Assembly (NCBI GenBank): GCA_900769525.1
Contig: CAAGGY010000045.1
Location: 1 to 10,456, forward strand
Direction of reading: 5' to 3'
From: an uncultured Alistipes sp.
Lineage (GTDB): Bacteria; Bacteroidota; Bacteroidia; Bacteroidales; Rikenellaceae
Length of the DNA: 10,456 bases
Position 1 is the stretch's first letter. Every line of letters begins with the position of its first letter. This document shows positions 7,043 to 10,456 of the stretch, one piece after another. Below the pieces are notes generated by a model. That model was not told the DNA's origin. It saw only the letters and a list, made by a program, of their open reading frames with translations, and made no database searches. The position numbers were made by a program, and so were the translations under genes.

Positions 7043-8002
7043 TTAATTGTTGTCGTTGCTATCATCAATATCGTCGATAAACTCCTCCTCGCTATTGATA
7101 ATCTCCTCGGTGCGGCCATCCCAAATCTTGTAGCGTGATGGTGAAACGCCTACACGCTGCTTGAAATATTTGCCGAAGAATGACTGAGATGCAAAGTTGA
7201 GCTTTGTCGCAATCTCCTGAATACTTAGGCCTGAGTACTTAAGCAGGCGCTTAGCCTCGTAGACAACAGCCTCGTCAATAAGTTTTGAGGCGTTGCGACC
7301 ACTCTTCTTCTTGAGGATTAACGATAGGTACTTGGGTGTGATGCCCATCTCCGAGGCGTAGAACTCCACGCTACGCTCAGTGCTACAATGCTCACGCAGT
7401 AGGGTAAGGAAGCGGTTGAAGAGCTCATCTGTACGGTTGCTCACGCTGCCAGCAGTAGGAATGCTATGCTGCTGAAGGATACCCATGACGTAGTGGAACA
7501 TGGCGCCAAACAACGAGTTGATAATCTTGTTGCGGTTTGGCGTTGGAGCATAGTCGCAGAGCATCGAGCGCATGAGCTTAGAGATGTCATGGATGTAGGC
7601 CGCCTCCTGAGGCTCAATCTGCACGCATGGCTCATCGAGGAAGCCGTGGTAGATTGATATTAGGTCTTGAGTATCTACGTGAATACTGTTGAGATATTGA
7701 CGTGAGTAGGTAATCATATATCCCGACGAGCGAATAGAGGCTTTAACCTGCTCGATGACGGTGTTCTCGTTGAATATGAATAGGGTATTTGGGCGCAACT
7801 CGTGCAATTTGCCATTGATTTTAATCTTGGCAGTACCACTTACTGTCACACCTATCGAGACACCCTGAATGAGTGCTGTGAGGTCGTCAAGCTCGCGAAA
7901 CATCACCAGAGGAGTGATTACCAAGTCCTCCGAGTAGTACGCAGTCTCGAATCGTGATTTGAGCTTATCAATCGAAGCTCGTTTAATACCATCTTGCTTC
8001 AT
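7043..8002 (-). CDS. AraC-family transcriptional regulator
   Basis: This cytosolic DNA-binding protein of 319 residues has the usual two-part layout. The N-terminal part (about 20-185) is a probable sensory domain with beta-rich cupin-like features (VSGTAKIKINGKLHELRPNTLFIF, about 54-77). The C-terminal part is a tandem helix-turn-helix domain: first HTH around SVEFYASEMGITPKYLSLILKKKSG (211-235), second around LSIQEIATKLNFASQSFFGKYFKQRVGVSPSRYK (259-292), ending in the family's typical GVSPSRYK. An acidic tail (299-319, rich in Glu and Asp) follows, which is unusual for the family. It is the gene just upstream of dsbD (31 nt) on the same strand, so control of dsbD or of itself is plausible. 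The ligand cannot be read from the sequence. Confidence 0.93.
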   Translation of the reverse strand: MKQDGIKRASIDKLKSRFETAYYSEDLVITPLVMFRELDDLTALIQGVSIGVTVSGTAKIKINGKLHELRPNTLFIFNENTVIEQVKASIRSSGYMITYSRQYLNSIHVDTQDLISIYHGFLDEPCVQIEPQEAAYIHDISKLMRSMLCDYAPTPNRNKIINSLFGAMFHYVMGILQQHSIPTAGSVSNRTDELFNRFLTLLREHCSTERSVEFYASEMGITPKYLSLILKKKSGRNASKLIDEAVVYEAKRLLKYSGLSIQEIATKLNFASQSFFGKYFKQRVGVSPSRYKIWDGRTEEIINSEEEFIDDIDDSNDNN

Positions 8003-8061
8003 CTATTCTTAGTTATCTTTGTGGTTGTGGCACATACCGCAACTCCTTTTACTTTCGTGCG

Positions 8062-8913
8062 TTAATATCTTAGGCGTAGGCCTGATGCTATGCAACGTAT
8101 CTGCATCGGGAACTTTGGCCCTGGTTGTCCGTCTACATCTGTGCGCTCGTCAAGCGGCGTGGAGAACTCTACCTGCTTACAGCGAATATGTCGCACAGCC
8201 TCTGGACGACCATGGGCAAGGTGTCGAAGCATATTTAGACACGTTGCCACAGGGTTGCTATACTTGAGTATTAGCACATCCAACATTCCGTCGTTGAGCA
8301 TGGCGTTGGGAGCTAAACGTATGCGTCCCGCTGTCTCACCATTGAACACTAAGCACATAACTGCCTCGATGTCGAACTCTTCGCTCTCGGTCTTAACGTG
8401 CAGAGGTATTGGATGCATCCTCTTTAAGTCGTGAGCTCCTGTGCGGATGTAGGCCAACTTACCTGCTATCTGCTTCTCACGATCAGAAGTCTGCTGCGAT
8501 GTTGTTGTGAGCACACCAAAGCTCAGCACGTTCACAAACCAGAGGCCATTGACCTCGCCGCAGTCAACTCTATGCTCCTTGCCTCTGGCAATGCGCTCTG
8601 CGGCACGCAATATCAATCGAGGCATTCCGATAGCACCTGCAAAGTCGTTTGCCGTGCCCGATGGGATGATGCCGAGCTGAGGGTTGATGCCCTTTTGCTG
8701 CATCATGTTTACTACATAGTTTATTGTGCCATCGCCACCGCTAATCACAGCAATGTCGATATCCTCATCCCCATCGAACGGATTGCTCTTAAAGTCAATC
8801 TCTTTAGGCTTAAGGTCGATGTCGTGGGCTCTAAACTTCTCGACAATCTTGGCGATATGTCTTAGGATCCTACCTCGACCTGCGCGGCCATTATATAACA
8901 ACAACGCCCTCAT
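8062..8913 (-). CDS. Diacylglycerol kinase-fold lipid kinase (YegS/DgkB-like)
   Basis: The family phosphorylates diacylglycerol or related lipids at the cytosolic membrane face; the exact substrate is not visible. The 283 residues start with a nucleotide-binding N-terminal strand (LLLYNGRAGRG, 4-14). The catalytic signature SGGDGTIN (58-65) and the second signature PSGTANDFAGAIG (84-96) follow. The C-terminal domain carries the conserved LNDGMLDVLI (206-215) and TDVDGQPGP (258-266). In the last motif many relatives have DGE, where the acidic residue helps catalysis; here it is DGQ, so activity may be altered, although this variant could be normal for the lineage. No signal peptide or membrane segment is evident. 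It follows apbE after only 6 nt, so both are very likely cotranscribed. Confidence 0.93.
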   Translation of the reverse strand: MRALLLYNGRAGRGRILRHIAKIVEKFRAHDIDLKPKEIDFKSNPFDGDEDIDIAVISGGDGTINYVVNMMQQKGINPQLGIIPSGTANDFAGAIGMPRLILRAAERIARGKEHRVDCGEVNGLWFVNVLSFGVLTTTSQQTSDREKQIAGKLAYIRTGAHDLKRMHPIPLHVKTESEEFDIEAVMCLVFNGETAGRIRLAPNAMLNDGMLDVLILKYSNPVATCLNMLRHLAHGRPEAVRHIRCKQVEFSTPLDERTDVDGQPGPKFPMQIRCIASGLRLRY

Positions 8914-8919
8914 AAATCG

Positions 8920-9930
8920 CTATTTTAAACTCTTTGAGGCCTCTATGCGATAGCTCTGGCCATCTGCATAGATGAAGTAATACTTCCAACCAAATTCGCT
9001 CTCGCATCTTTTGGCAAGCTCCAATGTCTTTGCCTCAGAGCCCATTGCCATAAACATCGTAGCTGCGGCATCCGCCTCGGCACACGTTGGCGCAAGTATG
9101 GTCACTGAGAGCAAATCACTCAGCACGCTATGTCCACTCTTAGGGTTGATAGTGTGCGCTACCTTGCGACCATCCTCGGTGAGGTGGAAGCGTCGGTAGT
9201 TGCCAGATGTTGCTAATCCACAGTTGCTTACAGCGATAATCTTCTCTACTGACTCCTGGTCGAAATTGCCCTCATAGGGAGTCTCTATGCCGATTGTCCA
9301 GTCGCTACCACGTGGGTTAATGCCCTTGCAGCGAATCTCTCCACCAATGTTGACCATGTAGTCTGTGATGCCAAGCTCCTCGATGCGCTGGGCAACGAGG
9401 TCTACAACATAACCCTTAGCTATCGAGTTGAAGTCGAGCTGCGAGCGACTGTCGCTCTTAACAAGACGACCCTCAGTCACTGAAATCTTCTCGAATCCAA
9501 CGAACTCGAGCAACGAGTCGATATTTGGCTCTATTTCGGCGCTCTTGCCCGCAAAGCCCCACGCCGAGGTGAGTGGCTTAACGGTAACATCGTAAGCACC
9601 CTCGCTCAAAGTGTAAAAGCGTGATGAAAGCTCAAGGTTGTGAAGGATATGTCTGTCCAATGAGTCTGTCTCATTGCGGTTGATGCGAGAGATTAGCGAG
9701 CTCTCGTCAAAAATCGACATCGAAGCCTTTGCCTCTTGGTCAATTTCGGCAATTAGGCGAGTGAGCTCGGCGGTTGAGATGGAGGTGCGGCATGTCAGCT
9801 GAGCAAATGTTCCAAGTGCAAAGCTGTCAACTCTTTTGTAGCTTGACGCACCCTGCTGACATCCCAACATGAGTGTGAGAATGGCGAGTGTGGCAAACAT
9901 TAGAAGTGTTGTGGTTAGTCTCTTAAGCAT
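8920..9930 (-). CDS. apbE: FAD:protein FMN transferase, lipoprotein (ApbE family)
   Basis: ApbE splits FAD and attaches FMN covalently to a Ser/Thr of membrane redox subunits such as NqrC or RnfG, on the outer side of the inner membrane. The 336-residue protein starts with a lipoprotein signal (hydrophobic 8-22, then MLGC with the lipidated Cys24). Family motifs follow: DVTVKPLTSAWGF (114-126), LDFNSIAKGYVVD (165-177), VNIGGEIR (193-200), LATSGNYRRF (239-248), HTINPKSGH (259-267) and the metal-binding ADAAAT (286-291). The length is typical. It is the first gene of the minus-strand cluster, with a TACATTTG -7-like box just upstream. No nqr or rnf gene is visible nearby, so the flavinylated target must be encoded elsewhere or outside the window. 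Confidence 0.96.
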   Translation of the reverse strand: MLKRLTTTLLMFATLAILTLMLGCQQGASSYKRVDSFALGTFAQLTCRTSISTAELTRLIAEIDQEAKASMSIFDESSLISRINRNETDSLDRHILHNLELSSRFYTLSEGAYDVTVKPLTSAWGFAGKSAEIEPNIDSLLEFVGFEKISVTEGRLVKSDSRSQLDFNSIAKGYVVDLVAQRIEELGITDYMVNIGGEIRCKGINPRGSDWTIGIETPYEGNFDQESVEKIIAVSNCGLATSGNYRRFHLTEDGRKVAHTINPKSGHSVLSDLLSVTILAPTCAEADAAATMFMAMGSEAKTLELAKRCESEFGWKYYFIYADGQSYRIEASKSLK

Positions 9931-9955
9931 CCTACCTTGAATAATAATTGGCGCA

Positions 9956-9963
9956 CAAATGTA
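9956..9963 (-). promoter_or_regulatory. Possible -7 box of the apbE promoter
   Basis: On the minus strand the sequence reads TACATTTG, an exact match to the Bacteroidota -7 consensus TAnnTTTG, about 26 nt before the apbE start. No TTG is found at the expected 19-21 nt upstream (the best fit reads GTAG), so the promoter is weak or assisted. Confidence 0.4.
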
Positions 9964-10267
9964 GTGAAAAATTTACAATTTTCTACTATATTTCTACAAA
10001 AAAGTAGGAATTTTTGCGAAATATCGTTCAATTTGAAATTTTACCATTTTATCTAATGTATTTTTAATTTGTCACAATATGATTATATTTTAGGGTATAA
10101 AAATCATAGTTTTAAACATTTATTTTCTCGATTCATTTTGTTGTTGATTGGGCGTTGCCTATGGTGTGTCGACAGTTTTTTGTGGGCAAAAAGACGAAAT
10201 TGGTTGAGATGTGACGAAAAGGTTGAAATTTATTTGGTTAAATTGGGTTTTTTCTTTGAAAAAGGCA
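9964..10267. other. AT-rich divergent intergenic region, no gene seen
   Basis: The 475 nt between apbE and rpsO hold no convincing gene. The one open frame (TTG at 10069 to 10371) runs through the rpsO promoter and leader and resembles nothing. Visible elements are TTCTAC at 9981-9986 and 9992-9997 (11-nt period), the second forming a small dyad with GTAG at 10003-10006, a short palindrome TTCAATTTGAA (10027-10037), and three related boxes, GGTTGAGAT (10202-10210), GGTTGAAAT (10221-10229) and GGTTAAATT (10236-10244), ahead of the rpsO promoter. None can be assigned a protein. Confidence 0.6.
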
Positions 10268-10297
10268 TTGCTGTTCGAAAAAAAAGATTTATCTTTG
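10268..10297 (+). promoter_or_regulatory. rpsO promoter, Bacteroidota -33/-7 type
   Basis: TTG (10268-10270) is followed after exactly 19 nt by TATCTTTG (10290-10297), matching the Bacteroidota sigma consensus TTTG - N19-21 - TAnnTTTG except for the first T of the -33 box. Transcription should start a few bases downstream, giving a leader of about 100 nt before the rpsO ATG. The A-rich spacer is typical of strong promoters of this phylum. Confidence 0.75.
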
Positions 10298-10405
10298 CGC
10301 CACGCTCCGGCAGGATCAAGGTAAGGATGATCTGTCGTGGAGTGGAACCAGGGGCGTCATCCTCGGGGTAAGAATCGGGAGGCGCACCATAAAACCTTAA
10401 TTTTT
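10298..10405 (+). ncRNA. Structured 5' leader of rpsO, possible S15 autoregulatory element
   Basis: The GC content rises sharply at the predicted transcription start. Hairpin 1 pairs GATCA (10314-10318) with TGATC (10328-10332) and GGCA (10309-10312) with TGTC (10333-10336) around one bulged G, with a 9-nt loop; below an internal bulge, CCAC (10300-10303) pairs with GTGG (10337-10340). Hairpin 2 pairs GCGTC (10354-10358) with GGCGC (10381-10385) and TCC (10360-10362) with GGA (10378-10380). S15 represses its own mRNA through leader structures in several bacterial groups, with unrelated folds; here the role is inferred from position and pairing only. Confidence 0.42.
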
Positions 10406-10456
10406 ATGTATTTGACACCTGAGAAGAAGCAGGAGTTGTTTGGCCAGTACGGCAAG
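10406..10456 (+). CDS. rpsO: 30S ribosomal protein S15, N-terminal fragment (cut by window end)
   Basis: The 17 codons visible encode MYLTPEKKQELFGQYGK, the well-conserved start of Bacteroidota S15, a primary 16S rRNA-binding protein that organises the platform of the small subunit. The ATG at 10406 has no Shine-Dalgarno sequence; the AT-rich stretch before it is normal for the phylum. The remaining about 70 residues lie beyond the window. Confidence 0.93.
   Translation, partial: MYLTPEKKQELFGQYGK

Noticed and set aside
10027..10037. Palindrome TTCAATTTGAA as an operator
   Set aside because: Five-base arms in a very AT-rich stretch are expected by chance, and it is not positioned at either promoter.
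10069..10371. 100-codon plus-strand open frame with a TTG start
   Set aside because: It runs across the rpsO promoter and structured leader, has odd composition (many Arg, Lys, Phe and Trp), no family resemblance and a weak start.

Overview
The window looks chromosomal and comes from an anaerobic member of the Bacteroidales, probably close to Alistipes/Rikenellaceae (inference). The evidence is a Bacteroidota-type -33/-7 promoter (TTG - 19 nt - TATCTTTG) ahead of rpsO, AT-rich gene starts without Shine-Dalgarno sequences, a lipoprotein ApbE, and a thiamine operon that makes the thiazole with a single archaeal-type Thi4. No mobile element, CRISPR array, tRNA or rRNA gene was seen.

Region 1 (1-4592, + strand) is a compact five-gene thiamine operon: thiD, thiE, thiC, thi4 and a second ThiE/TenI-fold gene. 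Genes overlap or are separated by about 30 nt. ThiC makes HMP-P from AIR and ThiD phosphorylates it to HMP-PP. Thi4 makes an adenylated thiazole carboxylate from NAD and glycine, and ThiE condenses the two halves to thiamine phosphate. No thiS, thiF, thiG or thiH is present here. The Thi4 has His151 where suicidal yeast/plant Thi4 enzymes carry the sulfur-donating Cys, so it is probably a true catalyst using external sulfide and iron. The first 102 bases look like the 3' half of a divergent TPP riboswitch followed by two mutually exclusive hairpins, one of which buries the thiD start codon. A strong stem-loop at 4554-4592 ends the operon and probably also terminates the convergent dsbD transcript.

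Region 2 (4609-9930, - strand) is read as apbE, a diacylglycerol-kinase-fold lipid kinase gene, an AraC-family regulator gene and dsbD. The end genes both serve the extracytoplasmic side: ApbE attaches FMN to membrane redox proteins and DsbD carries reducing power across the membrane. The tight spacing (6, 59 and 31 nt) allows a single transcript, with the AraC protein as a possible local regulator.

Region 3 (9931-10456) is an AT-rich divergent intergenic region, then a good promoter, a roughly 100-nt leader with two predicted hairpins, and the first 17 codons of rpsO (ribosomal protein S15), which is cut by the window end.

The most interesting points are the putative start-codon switch before thiD, the non-Cys Thi4, the unexplained TenI-like protein in a Thi4 operon, and the structured rpsO leader.
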